A DNA stretch of 64,000 nucleotides from Actinomarina sp002308095 (GCA_045563135.1 JBJKUL010000001.1:930001-994000); one strand, 5' to 3'; shown: positions 34,152 to 43,229, counted from the stretch's first letter. Notes: generated by a model not told the origin, from the sequence alone. Numbers and translations: made by a program.

Positions 34152-36245
34152 GTGGTGGAGATTTATAAACTAGCATATGAGCTAGAAGTTTCGTCTGTTG
34201 AAATAATTACGGCAATGAAAAAGTTGGGTATTCCTGTCCACCTTCCAAACCCTTCTGTGTCTACCGATGATGCTCAAAAAATTAGAACTAGCTTTAAAAA
34301 AGGTTCTGGATTTTTATTCAAAAACGTGTCCTTATTTATTACTGCAATAGTTTCTATAACGTTACTTCTAAGCATAAACAGCGATAAGGTTTTTGCGGAT
34401 GATACTGCTCCTCCTACTCCAATAGCTACAGCTTCTGAACCAACCGCATCTTCTTTGCTATCACTCAAAGAACAAGTTGTTGTTGCATCTGAAGCAATTA
34501 AAGACTCTTTCACCGTTATGGTTCAAGAAAAGCTTATTGATTTAGGACTGCTTAGTACTCCAGCTACTGGAGTCAATGATAAGGTGACCCAAGAAGCCAT
34601 AATGTCCTTTCAAGAAAAGGCAGGCTTAGAAATAGACGGTATGGTTGGGTCTGAGACCTTGCCTAAGTTACTGCTTGGAGAGGCAGCGTACACAACTACT
34701 GCTACTAGTACATCAAATGCAAGTGGTCCAGTCTGGGGAGACGATCAACTTCAATTTATGAGAGTTAATGGAACATATATGGATGTACTTTGGGGTCACG
34801 TCACTCATGACAAACCAATCGATACATTTCAGCTATATGTAGATGGAGAACTTCATACAACACTTGACGCCAATGATTGTATGAATAGTTGTAGTAGCAC
34901 AAGTGGTGACATGAGATTTAAAATTAACGGCTTGGCAGTTGAGACAACATATGAGTTTGAAGTTATTGCATGTGATAGTGATAACAACTGCTCAGCGAAT
35001 AATCCAACTACAACACAGTCCACTGTTGATAAACCACCTGTCTGGGATGAAACACTTCCACTCACTATCTCTGAATTAGGCACTAGATTTAATCTGAATA
35101 TCCCTGTTGGTGCAGTAACTGATGATGTAGACGTTTCTTACTATGAGGTATATGTCAACGGAGCACTTTCAACATTTAGAACTATCTCTGATACCCGTCT
35201 TTTTGTTTTACCTAAAAATGATATGACTTGTGGCCAACAAGAAGTTTATATAATTGCCTATGACACCATTGGTCAGTCTTCAAAGAGTCCAACTACAACA
35301 TTTACGAGAAATGAGTGCGTAACAACAGTAGCTGCTAGTCCAACTACAACTACAACTACAACTACAACTACAACTACAACTTTGCCTAGTGCACCATCCG
35401 TAACTATTACTGCTTCTGAGGTTAGTGATGGAGATACATCATCAGATAGTTCTCTCTCACTTACCTTTACTACAAGTGCGAGCACGACTGATTTTGCAGC
35501 TGGAGATGTTACTGTCAGCGGTGGAACACTCAGTAATTTCTCAGGATCTGGTACAACTTATACTGCAACCTTTACACCGACTGCACAGGGTGCAACAACT
35601 ATCGATGTTGCTAGTAGTACCTTTACAAATGCTTCAACAGGTGTAGATAACACAGCAGCAACACAGTTTAACTGGACCTATGTTGTGTCACAAAAACTTG
35701 CAACTTGTGGAAACTCATCTACAAATGCTAACCGATGGGTTGTCGCTGTTATTGATGAAGACGATATCCAGAACTTAACTAATATGACTGCTCAGTGGAC
35801 CACTTTTAGAAATGATTATCCAGACAGATGCTTTCACTTGCTAGAGCCTTATGCTAGTTATTACAGTCCCACACGCACAAGTCCCAATGGAGTAAATTCT
35901 AGTATTTATATACCGACTGCATTTTTGAATGAACTTTCTGCTGGGACAACATTCCATGCTAGAGTCTCAAGAAATTCTAGCAGCTATGTTTCAGGCACCT
36001 CAGATTGGTGGGATTTGATCGGTGCAGATGTTCTACCAAGTGGCGCAAAAATTGGTTTATGTATTGATAACTCAGGAAGCATGTCTGTCACGACAGTGCA
36101 GGCTTCTCTAGATTTATTTGAGCAGAAGGCAGCTGCTGCGGGTGTAACGATAACACCAGGTGTGAACGCAAACAATACAGATTACGACTGTAGTGGTATG
36201 AACGTTGAAGAGTGGATATCTGGTCTTAAAGTAGATATAAATTAA
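34152..36245 (+). CDS. Large surface protein with IF2-N-like head and MIDAS-type tail
   Basis: A 697-residue membrane-anchored or secreted protein. Residues about 3-45 (EIYKLAYELEVSSVEIITAM) look like the small IF2 N-terminal helical domain. A hydrophobic segment follows near residues 54-75. Residues 120-178 resemble a peptidoglycan-binding repeat (GVNDKVTQEAIMSFQEKAGL). Two fibronectin-like domains, a Thr-run linker (about residues 398-410), an Ig-like Ser/Thr-rich domain and a C-terminal part with DNSGSMS, a von Willebrand-type MIDAS motif, follow. Starts at GTG (34152 or 34155). It probably reaches from cytoplasm through the wall; function unknown. Confidence 0.6.
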   Translation: MVEIYKLAYELEVSSVEIITAMKKLGIPVHLPNPSVSTDDAQKIRTSFKKGSGFLFKNVSLFITAIVSITLLLSINSDKVFADDTAPPTPIATASEPTASSLLSLKEQVVVASEAIKDSFTVMVQEKLIDLGLLSTPATGVNDKVTQEAIMSFQEKAGLEIDGMVGSETLPKLLLGEAAYTTTATSTSNASGPVWGDDQLQFMRVNGTYMDVLWGHVTHDKPIDTFQLYVDGELHTTLDANDCMNSCSSTSGDMRFKINGLAVETTYEFEVIACDSDNNCSANNPTTTQSTVDKPPVWDETLPLTISELGTRFNLNIPVGAVTDDVDVSYYEVYVNGALSTFRTISDTRLFVLPKNDMTCGQQEVYIIAYDTIGQSSKSPTTTFTRNECVTTVAASPTTTTTTTTTTTTTLPSAPSVTITASEVSDGDTSSDSSLSLTFTTSASTTDFAAGDVTVSGGTLSNFSGSGTTYTATFTPTAQGATTIDVASSTFTNASTGVDNTAATQFNWTYVVSQKLATCGNSSTNANRWVVAVIDEDDIQNLTNMTAQWTTFRNDYPDRCFHLLEPYASYYSPTRTSPNGVNSSIYIPTAFLNELSAGTTFHARVSRNSSSYVSGTSDWWDLIGADVLPSGAKIGLCIDNSGSMSVTTVQASLDLFEQKAAAAGVTITPGVNANNTDYDCSGMNVEEWISGLKVDIN
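35343..35381 (+). repeat. In-frame ACTACA microsatellite
   Basis: Six and a half perfect copies of the hexamer ACTACA encode a run of threonines between the fibronectin-like and Ig-like domains. Because the unit is a multiple of three, copy-number changes alter linker length, not frame. Confidence 0.85.
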
Positions 36246-36865
36246 CGCTGTAAAGCTAAAGAGACAATATTCTTAGATTCTTTTCTAAACCAGGCATCTG
36301 AGTACGCCCCATAAATATGGTGACCTTTTTGATAACTTATCCACAGAAACAACAAGCCACTCCACATAAAATGTATACGCCTTGCTATCTCTCTTGGTTT
36401 TTCTTTTAATCCAGGAACATTCTTTAAAATCTCTGCCAAGGTATCAACTGGTTGACGCTGAAACCACTTACCCCCTCGAAGAAGTATATGTCTGTTTGCA
36501 TAGGCAATTCTTGTTGCATTGCCTGTATCAATTGAGGCCTCTGTAAAGATTGCTAACATTTTCTCAAGTAATTTAAGAGGATCTTTCTCTTTGAGTAAGG
36601 CTATCTTCATCTCCTCTAACATTTCATCGGTTCTTTTACCAACAACCGACCCGTAGACATCCATCATTCTGTCTGGAAAATGTTTGTAAGCGACAGCTTG
36701 TGAGAGATTACAGTTTTTAGCAATCTGCGAAAGTGTGACTTTCTCTGGGTCTAGTTTTGGGTCGTTTAACAACTCAACTGCAGATTCTAAAAGTAAATCA
36801 TGCGTAGCTTTATATAGCTTCTCTCCTCTTAAGGATCTACCGTCTATCTGTTCGTTTTCTTCCAT
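36242..36865 (-). CDS. TetR-family transcriptional regulator
   Basis: A 207-residue repressor. The N-terminal helix-turn-helix lies around residues 40-62 (VTLSQIAKNCNLSQAVAYKHFPDRM), preceded by a charged helix. The rest is the variable ligand-binding domain (WFQRQPVDTLAEILKNV, ending WFRKESKNIVSLALQR). The inducer and targets are unknown. It overlaps the convergent surface-protein gene by 4 bp and diverges from the next gene by about 58 bp, which could hold its operator. Confidence 0.85.
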   Translation of the reverse strand: MEENEQIDGRSLRGEKLYKATHDLLLESAVELLNDPKLDPEKVTLSQIAKNCNLSQAVAYKHFPDRMMDVYGSVVGKRTDEMLEEMKIALLKEKDPLKLLEKMLAIFTEASIDTGNATRIAYANRHILLRGGKWFQRQPVDTLAEILKNVPGLKEKPREIARRIHFMWSGLLFLWISYQKGHHIYGAYSDAWFRKESKNIVSLALQR

Positions 36866-36923
36866 GTGTAGTCATGATAATAATGAACACGCATTGATAG
36901 CAATATGTTTATACAATGAAATC

Positions 36924-37436
36924 ATGGGAGAAGTGATCGCAATTGCAATACCAGGCTTGTTTATAGTAGGAATTATATGGCTCATCATTGCATCAAATAA
37001 AAGGATAAATAAAGCACTTTTTGATGCTTCCGAAACTTTAGGGTTTACTTATATACCCTCTAAAAACATATTCAGAAAGAAAAGAATATTTGGTGAATTA
37101 GATGGATATAACTGTGAAGTGGAAGTCTATACAAGAAGTCACGGTAAGTCCTCAACAACATATGTCTCTTTCTTTGCTTATTTTCCAGAAAATTTTGATA
37201 TGGGCTTAAAAATTAACTGGAGAGGTGAGTTTGATGGAGATGATGAGTATCTGACAGACCTATTTATAAAACGAAATGAAGAACTTATAGAAACGTCAAA
37301 GAAAAATCTAAGAAGATTAAGAGTAGAGGATGCATTTGTAAATTCGAGAAAAGTCTTATTTAGAAAATATTACAAAGCTGATGAGATTGTCAAAACAATG
37401 AGAGACGTTCTTAACTTAGCAAAAGCAATTAAGTAG
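36924..37436 (+). CDS. Hypothetical membrane-anchored protein, 170 aa
   Basis: An N-terminal transmembrane helix (IAIAIPGLFIVGIIWLIIAS) and a soluble alpha/beta domain (FGELDGYNCEVEVYTRSHGK). The ATG at 36924 gives a natural membrane-protein start; upstream in-frame residues overlap the TetR gene and look artificial. No recognised family. It diverges from the TetR gene and is a candidate target. The stop overlaps the convergent gene by 8 bp. Confidence 0.6.
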   Translation: MGEVIAIAIPGLFIVGIIWLIIASNKRINKALFDASETLGFTYIPSKNIFRKKRIFGELDGYNCEVEVYTRSHGKSSTTYVSFFAYFPENFDMGLKINWRGEFDGDDEYLTDLFIKRNEELIETSKKNLRRLRVEDAFVNSRKVLFRKYYKADEIVKTMRDVLNLAKAIK

Positions 37437-38094
37437 TCTTTTTAGCTAACTCTCTTTTAGAGAAATAAATAATAATTGGAGTTCCTACAATAGTTGGCGC
37501 AACCCAGTTAAGCCAAATTGTAGCAAAAGGCTCTATAGTCACAATAAATGCTGTGGTGGTTGCAATAGTTCCACCAAGCATAAGGTTTAAATGCAGATTA
37601 GTTCTGTCATAAAAATCTGGACGTTCGACTATCTTCATACGGCGGTAATCATTAATACCAAAAACTAATGCTATCGTTCCAAAAATTACAGAGGTAATCC
37701 ACATCGAATCTTCAACTAAATATGCACTTATAGCTAATCCATAAAAAAGAATGCCTGTAGCAGTAATGAATATACCTAATGCTTTATCTATTTGCTCACG
37801 CGCTCCATTTCTATCTCTGCCCTGACGATATCCTGAAAATGCCAAATAAAAAGAAAAGATAGCAATAACAAAAAGAAATGGGTTGAACTCACCCAACAAA
37901 CTTAGTGGAATTGCTGTCACAAAAATAGTTGACATCCCATATACATAAATCATCCCTAATTTTTTATGTCTTTTGTTACCTTTCTTGATGAATAAAAGAA
38001 GATAGGCTGTTCCCAAAGAGATAAACCCACCAAGTATATGAAGATACAGTAATGGCTTTTCAATTTCTAAATAATGAGTTCCGATTTCTAGCAT
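37429..38094 (-). CDS. DUF2306-like multi-span membrane protein
   Basis: A 221-residue protein with about seven helices. The segment YLHILGGFISLGTAYLLLF followed by KGNKRHKKLGMIYVYGM matches the DUF2306-type pattern, with a His in helix one and the basic RHKKLG loop after helix two. A role in membrane biology is all that can be said. It follows a 55-residue gene on the same strand by 23 bp. Confidence 0.6.
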   Translation of the reverse strand: MLEIGTHYLEIEKPLLYLHILGGFISLGTAYLLLFIKKGNKRHKKLGMIYVYGMSTIFVTAIPLSLLGEFNPFLFVIAIFSFYLAFSGYRQGRDRNGAREQIDKALGIFITATGILFYGLAISAYLVEDSMWITSVIFGTIALVFGINDYRRMKIVERPDFYDRTNLHLNLMLGGTIATTTAFIVTIEPFATIWLNWVAPTIVGTPIIIYFSKRELAKKTT

Positions 38095-38117
38095 TGGATC
38101 ATGTTAACAGAAAGAAT

Positions 38118-38285
38118 TTACCAGACGTAGATTGCAGCTGAAATAAGCCAAATAGCTGTTGTAGCACCCCAAATTTTACCAATCTTTTTGCCAGCTAGTT
38201 GATAAATAATCGCATTCATCCCAGTAAGTATGAGTGGGAAAGTTACTAAAGGTGTAGTTAGTACTTCAACTAATTTGTTCATCAT
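38118..38285 (-). CDS. Small membrane protein, 55 aa
   Basis: Two hydrophobic helices (VTFPLILTGMNAIIYQLAG and IWGATTAIWLISAAIYVW) separated by KKIGK. Starts with tandem ATG codons. It lies between pntB (50 bp upstream) and the DUF2306-like gene on the same strand and could belong to either transcript. No recognised family. Confidence 0.5.
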   Translation of the reverse strand: MMNKLVEVLTTPLVTFPLILTGMNAIIYQLAGKKIGKIWGATTAIWLISAAIYVW

Positions 38286-38335
38286 GTGTAAGGTTAGCTA
38301 TTTAATTTGTGTTTCTCTAAAGATAAGGATATATA

Positions 38336-39667
38336 TTAGACCAGCTGAAAAGACTTAATAATATTTTCCAAGCCTTCTTTTGCATCTGCAAATAACATTT
38401 TTGCATTGTCATTTATAAATAGTGGATTTGCAATACCTGCATAACCAGGTGACATTGATCTTTTTATAACAATGACTTGTTTGGCTAAATCTACATCAAG
38501 TATTGGCATGCCATAAATTGGTGAGTCTTCATCGGTTCTAGCCAATGGATTTACAACATCATTTGCTCCAACAACTATTACAACATCCGTTGAGGAAAAC
38601 TCAGAATTTATATCCTCTAAGGTATACATATCTTCATAGTCAATATCTACCTCAGCTAAGAGCACATTCATATGGCCGGGCATTCTTCCAGCCACCGGAT
38701 GGATAGCAAACTTCACTTCAATATTTTTATCTTTTAAGGTATTTGTTAATTCTTTAACTACTGCCTGCGCTTGAGCTACTGCCATTCCATATCCTGGAAC
38801 AATAACTACAGATTCCGCATAGCTTAGCTGGATTGCAACATCTTCTGGCGAAGTACTAATTGGATCTTTTTCATATTCATTGTTAATAGTCGTAGTTCCA
38901 AAACCACCTTTAAGAACGTCCCGAAGCGTACGATTCATTGCAGCACACATGAGTAGTGTAAGAATTATTCCTGATGCGCCCACTAAGGCTCCAGCTACAA
39001 TCAAAATAATACTATTTACTATAAACCCTGCTGACATTGCAGCAATTCCAGATAGTGAATTTAAGAATGCTATGACAACTGGCATATCTGCTCCACCAAT
39101 GACGGCAACTCTTAGGACTCCAGAAATTATTGCAACCAAGATAATAAATTCCATTAAAAGGTCATCCATTTCTAAAACTGCTGGAATTACTAAGATCGTA
39201 GGGAAAAATACTGAAAATATATCTGCTAATTTTTTATTGAAGTTATTTAATTTGCCACGCAGTTTCATTACTGCAACAAGACTTCCCGAAAAAGTAAACA
39301 TTCCGATACCCATTGAAAAGATAGCTACAAAAACATCAGAAATTGGTAAGGAACTACCAGAAAGCTCAACATACGCAATTGCACCAGAAGCTCCTCCACC
39401 AAAACCATTAAATAAACCAACTAGTTCTGGCATTTGTGTCATCTGAACTCGTTTTGATATTAAAACTCCAAGTAATCCAGAAACAACAATTGTGATGTAA
39501 AAAGCAGAATCATATTTTGAAAAATCAAAATTAAAAGCACTAAAGACAGCTAGTGCCATAGCCAACATAGCAAAAGTGTTTGCTCTATGTGCTGTTGAAG
39601 GTCTTCCAAATAGCTTCAAAGCAAAAATAAATAATATAGATGAGACAAGTAGTATTATTTCAATCAT
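38336..39667 (-). CDS. pntB: NAD(P) transhydrogenase beta subunit
   Basis: A 443-residue proton-translocating transhydrogenase subunit. The N-terminal part has eight or nine helices forming the proton channel (GLFNGFGGGASGAIAYVEL, FLNSLSGIAAMSAGF). The C-terminal dIII domain binds NADP(H): VVIVPGYGMAVAQAQ near residue 285, HPVAGRMPGHMNVLLAEVDI, VVIVGANDVVNP and IVIKRSMSPGYAGI. It makes NADPH from NADH using proton-motive force. Overlaps pntA C-terminal subunit by 8 bp. Confidence 0.95.
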   Translation of the reverse strand: MIEIILLVSSILFIFALKLFGRPSTAHRANTFAMLAMALAVFSAFNFDFSKYDSAFYITIVVSGLLGVLISKRVQMTQMPELVGLFNGFGGGASGAIAYVELSGSSLPISDVFVAIFSMGIGMFTFSGSLVAVMKLRGKLNNFNKKLADIFSVFFPTILVIPAVLEMDDLLMEFIILVAIISGVLRVAVIGGADMPVVIAFLNSLSGIAAMSAGFIVNSIILIVAGALVGASGIILTLLMCAAMNRTLRDVLKGGFGTTTINNEYEKDPISTSPEDVAIQLSYAESVVIVPGYGMAVAQAQAVVKELTNTLKDKNIEVKFAIHPVAGRMPGHMNVLLAEVDIDYEDMYTLEDINSEFSSTDVVIVVGANDVVNPLARTDEDSPIYGMPILDVDLAKQVIVIKRSMSPGYAGIANPLFINDNAKMLFADAKEGLENIIKSFQLV

Positions 39668-39947
39668 TTTTCTTAAACATTTCTAATATTCGACCAGTTA
39701 CCGAAAACCCTCCAACAATATTGAGGGTTGCAAAGGCTATTGCAATTAAAAGGATAATTTTAAGTAATTGAGCATCTCCCACTTCTGGGTATATAAGAAT
39801 TGCTGCAATCAATGTAATACCAGAAATAGCATTGGAACCAGACATCAACGGAGTGTGTAATGTCTGTGGAATTTTAGATATAAGCTCGTATCCAATAAAG
39901 CTTGCTAAAAACGTTATCAACAATGTAAGTAAGAAAGTTGCTTCCAT
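39660..39947 (-). CDS. pntA2: NAD(P) transhydrogenase alpha subunit, membrane part
   Basis: A 95-residue membrane subunit with about three helices, matching the small separate alpha-2 chain of three-subunit transhydrogenases. Seen: FIGYELISKIPQTLHTPLMSG, the conserved inter-helix block, and SGITLIAAILIYP. It overlaps pntB by 8 bp and the alpha-1 gene by one base (TAATG), so all three are coupled. Confidence 0.93.
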   Translation of the reverse strand: MEATFLLTLLITFLASFIGYELISKIPQTLHTPLMSGSNAISGITLIAAILIYPEVGDAQLLKIILLIAIAFATLNIVGGFSVTGRILEMFKKND

Positions 39948-40969
39948 TATGAACTCATCTCAACGAAAATTTCATCTTCAGGATTATCCTCAAGAAGCTG
40001 TACAAGATTTCTAATGTTCTCTGAATAGAGTTTTGTTGCAGCATGTTTAACATTTTTTAGAATATCCATCTCTCCAACGATTTTAACTCCATCTTTTTTA
40101 ACAACTTTTCCAGCTTTTGTAAGCTCACAGTTTCCGCCTGTTCCTGCTGCTAAATCAACAATAACTGAATTTTTTTTCATTTTTGAAACAGTCTTTTTAT
40201 CAATTAGTAAAGGAGCTTTCTTACCGGGTATCTGTGCAAAAGTAAGTACAATGTCGCTCTCTATAACTTGATTTGATAATGCCTTTTTTAAATCTGCTTG
40301 TTCCTTCTTGGTTAACTCTTTTGCGTACACACCATCTTGGGATGAGGAGTTCGCTTCCACGAATTTTGCACCAAGACTTTCCACTTGGTCTTTTACATCT
40401 GCACGAACATCATAACCCCATACACGTGCTCCTAGTCGTTTTGCCGTAGCAATTGCCTGTAAGCCTGCAACTCCTATTCCTAGAATTAAAACTTTTGCTG
40501 GTGAAATATTTCCTGCTGCTGTAGTCATCATAGGTAAAACATTTGAAGTCTCTAAGGAAGCTCTTAAGACTGAGGCATATCCCAATAGGTTTGCTTGAGA
40601 TGAGAGAGCGTCCATATTCTGTGCTCTTGAGATTCTAGGAAGTTTGAAAAAATCATATAGAGCGACATCCGATCTAATTTTTTTGATATCTTTTTTAGTT
40701 TTATCATCAAAGAGTCCAATAATTTTTGTATTTGGTTTTAAGGATTTAATTATGCTTAGATCTACCGAGTCAACAAAACAAACTACATCCATTTGCTTTA
40801 ATACTGTTTTATTTAATGGTTTAAGTTTTTTGTAGTCTTTTGACTCTAAGTCAATATTTTTGAATATATCTTTTTCTACAAATAACTGAGTTTTATTATA
40901 TTTTGTCAATGAATCTGGGTGCAAAGGAGCTCTAAACCCATTTTTGTCTGATAAGAATCCAACCTTCAT
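39947..40969 (-). CDS. pntA1: NAD(P) transhydrogenase alpha subunit, NAD-binding part
   Basis: A 340-residue soluble dI domain binding NAD(H), related to alanine dehydrogenase. Seen: TTAAGNISPAKVLILGIGVAG near residue 150, the Rossmann motif, ARVWGYDVRADVKDQVESLG with the acidic ribose ligand, and VDLAAGTGGNCELT near residue 270. The N-terminus is shorter and more diverged than usual (FRAPLHPDSLTKYNK). First gene of the pnt operon. Confidence 0.92.
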   Translation of the reverse strand: MKVGFLSDKNGFRAPLHPDSLTKYNKTQLFVEKDIFKNIDLESKDYKKLKPLNKTVLKQMDVVCFVDSVDLSIIKSLKPNTKIIGLFDDKTKKDIKKIRSDVALYDFFKLPRISRAQNMDALSSQANLLGYASVLRASLETSNVLPMMTTAAGNISPAKVLILGIGVAGLQAIATAKRLGARVWGYDVRADVKDQVESLGAKFVEANSSSQDGVYAKELTKKEQADLKKALSNQVIESDIVLTFAQIPGKKAPLLIDKKTVSKMKKNSVIVDLAAGTGGNCELTKAGKVVKKDGVKIVGEMDILKNVKHAATKLYSENIRNLVQLLEDNPEDEIFVEMSS

Positions 40970-41017
40970 TATTTTATTTTATTGGTTTTAAGGGTTATCT
41001 ATAAATAAACTTAAGAC

Positions 41018-42058
41018 ATGAAGATAAATATATATAGTGATAAATTTTCTGGCACGCTCACTGCCTCTGAAGTTTTGGCTGAAATAAAGACTATATTTAG
41101 AAACGCTAGCATACAAGCTAGCTACTTTCCTGTAACGGATGGTGGAGAAGATTCCACCGAAATATTGAAACATTACAATATACCAACACAACACACCATC
41201 ATGAAGAAAGACTTTGTAGGCAATTGGATACCAGCTGAATTTCTAATAATAAATAAGGAAATATATTTTGAGTCTGCCAAGTTGATAGGAGTTAATAACT
41301 CTAGCCGTCATCCTTTTGACCTTAGTACTGTAGCTCTATCCCAAGTAATTGATGAAGTTGATGTATTGAGTTTAGGAGGATCTAAAACAGTCGATGGAGG
41401 AATTGGATTGCTAAGTGCCCGAGGGGTTGATTTTTATTCTAATGAAGGAATTATTTCTGATCCTAAACCAAGAGACTTTATGGATATTACCTCTGTAAAG
41501 ATTAGTGATTCATTCAAGCCAGTAGAGCTAACTGTATTAACTGATACTTCAATTTCACTCCTAGGTAATAATTCTGCAATATCTGCATACGGACCACAAA
41601 AGGGTCTAAATAAAAAAGAAATTAAACAAGTTGAAATACATCTAGAGAGAATATTTGATATGTTATCTGCTGAACTTGGCGTTCATCTTGATCCATCTAG
41701 TGAAAATACAGGAGCTGCTGGTGGTTTGTCTTTTGTGCTTGGAAAAGTTCTTGGATGCAACGTTATTTCTGGATCGGAATATTTTCTTAAAGTGACAAAT
41801 CTGAGTAGAAAGATTCAACGTGGTGAAATCAGTATTGTCTGTGAAGGAAAATTTGATAAGACATCCTTGCGTGGAAAAGTTATTGGAGAAATACTAAAAC
41901 ATGTTGAGGGTGAGAAATATTTTTTAGGTGGTCAGTACGACTACATTGACGATAATGATTTCAATGGGATATTTGAATGTGGACCAAAGGGACTTACAAA
42001 TCCAAAAGAAGAGCTAAGAAATAGTGCCAGGAAACTTGTAAAACAAATTAGTATATAA
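41018..42058 (+). CDS. Glycerate kinase
   Basis: A 346-residue GarK-type kinase converting glycerate to phosphoglycerate. Seen: DKFSGTLTASEVLAEI at the start, the DGGEDSTEIL block, LGGSKTVDGGIGLLSARGV near residue 120, and GAAGGLSFVLGKVLGCNV near residue 237. With the glyoxylate shunt in the same genome region it may feed glyoxylate- or photorespiration-derived glycerate into central metabolism. Diverges from pntA1. Confidence 0.9.
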   Translation: MKINIYSDKFSGTLTASEVLAEIKTIFRNASIQASYFPVTDGGEDSTEILKHYNIPTQHTIMKKDFVGNWIPAEFLIINKEIYFESAKLIGVNNSSRHPFDLSTVALSQVIDEVDVLSLGGSKTVDGGIGLLSARGVDFYSNEGIISDPKPRDFMDITSVKISDSFKPVELTVLTDTSISLLGNNSAISAYGPQKGLNKKEIKQVEIHLERIFDMLSAELGVHLDPSSENTGAAGGLSFVLGKVLGCNVISGSEYFLKVTNLSRKIQRGEISIVCEGKFDKTSLRGKVIGEILKHVEGEKYFLGGQYDYIDDNDFNGIFECGPKGLTNPKEELRNSARKLVKQISI

Positions 42059-42060
42059 AA

Positions 42061-42315
42061 ATGGCAATTGTATCTCCATGTATCAATGTATGTGTAACTG
42101 ATCCAAACAGTGATTTGTGTTATGGGTGTGCTCGCACAACAGATGAAATAAAAAAATGGTCTTCTTATTCAGATAAAGAACAAACCGATGTTATTCAAGC
42201 TGGAAGATCTCGAATGGATGGATGGCAGTTAAAAGCTTTCGATAAAGCCTATCAACAAAAAGTTGAAACTGGAAAAAGCCCTATAAAAGAGCAGAAACTT
42301 CTTAACGAAAAATAA
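42061..42315 (+). CDS. DUF1289-family small protein
   Basis: An 84-residue protein with the compact Cys pattern of DUF1289 (SPCINVCVTDPNSDLCYGCA, four Cys), followed by RTTDEIKKWSSYSDKEQ. This family, found in many proteobacteria and others, probably binds metal; function unknown. It starts 2 bp after glycerate kinase and is therefore co-transcribed. Confidence 0.8.
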   Translation: MAIVSPCINVCVTDPNSDLCYGCARTTDEIKKWSSYSDKEQTDVIQAGRSRMDGWQLKAFDKAYQQKVETGKSPIKEQKLLNEK

Positions 42316-42330
42316 TAAAGTACCCTTATT

Positions 42331-42486
42331 TTATTTTCTTGAGAATGTTTTAATTAATACACCAATTGCAATGATTGTAAATGCAACTTTGAGTATAAAT
42401 ATACTGACTGTAGCTACTAAGCCAAGCATTAATAAAGCTATAGCACCACCAGTAAATCTTCCTACTTCAAACCTAACTGTTTTCAC
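42331..42486 (-). CDS. Small membrane protein, 51 aa
   Basis: The GTG at 42486 is chosen because GGAGAGGA lies 8 bases upstream; the gene then overlaps the upstream HTH gene by 14 bp. The product has two closely spaced hydrophobic helices (GGAIALLMLGLVATVSIF and AFTIIAIGVLIKTF) and a basic start. Co-transcribed with the HTH gene, it may be a membrane partner or sensor. No recognised family. Confidence 0.5.
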   Translation of the reverse strand: MKTVRFEVGRFTGGAIALLMLGLVATVSIFILKVAFTIIAIGVLIKTFSRK

Positions 42487-42916
42487 TGTTTGTATCCTCT
42501 CCATTAACTTCAATGACATCATCTGTGTTTATATCAATGACTTTTTTACCTAAAACTTTTATAGACAAATTTCTATCAGATTTATTTTTGGAATTAGAAG
42601 GCTCTGCTTTTACGTCAACAAATGACTTTCCGTTTACCCTAATTGAAACATTTTCATCTTTATCTTTGCTACTGCCCTGTATGTCAATTTCAATTAATCC
42701 ACCAGCAATTGAAATTTTTGGCTTCTTGGGTCTTCCTGAGTTTTCATTTTTTTCAATAGATCTAAAATCTTCTTCTGATGTGTCCCAATCCCAAACTGGC
42801 GTCCCGCTTATAACTTGAAACGGTTCTGGTAACCTATCCCTATTTTTCCATACTTTTAATGTGTCATAAGGCACATCTAGTAGTTCTGCTAATTCCTTTA
42901 ATCCTACTAAATTCAT
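42473..42916 (-). CDS. Small MerR-like helix-turn-helix protein
   Basis: A 147-residue DNA-binding protein. The N-terminus (LVGLKELAELLDVPYDTLKV, then WKNRDRLPEP) is an excisionase/MerR-like winged helix-turn-helix, here followed by GTPVWDW, as in short MerR-like regulators that read a Trp-flanked motif. The C-terminal half is acidic with repeated KVIDINTDD-like strands. The ATG at 42916 opens the HTH domain; upstream in-frame residues look like untranslated DNA. Two direct repeats just upstream suggest autoregulation. Confidence 0.65.
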   Translation of the reverse strand: MNLVGLKELAELLDVPYDTLKVWKNRDRLPEPFQVISGTPVWDWDTSEEDFRSIEKNENSGRPKKPKISIAGGLIEIDIQGSSKDKDENVSIRVNGKSFVDVKAEPSNSKNKSDRNLSIKVLGKKVIDINTDDVIEVNGEDTNSENS

Positions 42917-42932
42917 TTCCCTCTTTATGTTT

Positions 42933-42984
42933 CTAATAGTAACATTATATACACATATAGTTTTTATGCGACTATTAGTAACAT
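42933..42984 (-). promoter_or_regulatory. Direct-repeat putative operator upstream of HTH gene
   Basis: CTAATAGTAACAT at 42933-42945 and CTATTAGTAACAT at 42972-42984 match at 12 of 13 positions and lie 39 bp apart in the same orientation, just upstream of the MerR-like gene. The spacing (about four helical turns) puts both on one DNA face, as for operators. Binding by the adjacent protein is inferred. Confidence 0.45.
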
Positions 42985-43037
42985 AAAACAATATTGATTG
43001 AGTTTTTTGTCTACCCCGTCTTAGATTGATCTATTAA

Positions 43038-43229
43038 TCAATCATCCCCAGCCCAATTTGGGTTACCTTTATATTCATCTAAAAATTTTTCTTCATACAA
43101 ATCATCCATGGAGAGATAGATTTTTTTAGCGATTGTTCCTATGGCGATAATGCCTTTTTTAAGCAGCCATCTATATGGTGCGGAGAATATCCTGTTTTCC
43201 CATTTTAAAAATTTTTTCCATATACTCAT
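43038..43229 (-). CDS. Hypothetical protein, 63 aa
   Basis: A small basic-then-acidic protein: amphipathic N-terminus rich in Lys/Trp (MSIWKKFLKWENRIFSAPYR), one short hydrophobic helix (GIIAIGTIAKKIYL) and an acidic tail (DDLYEEKFLDEY). No family recognised. Stands alone between the HTH gene's promoter and a 186 bp non-coding stretch (43230-43415) that holds only minor palindromes. Confidence 0.45.
   Translation of the reverse strand: MSIWKKFLKWENRIFSAPYRWLLKKGIIAIGTIAKKIYLSMDDLYEEKFLDEYKGNPNWAGDD

Noticed and set aside
35343..35381. ACTACA hexamer run as a phase-variation switch
   Set aside because: The unit length is a multiple of three, so copy changes cannot shift the frame; only linker length would change.
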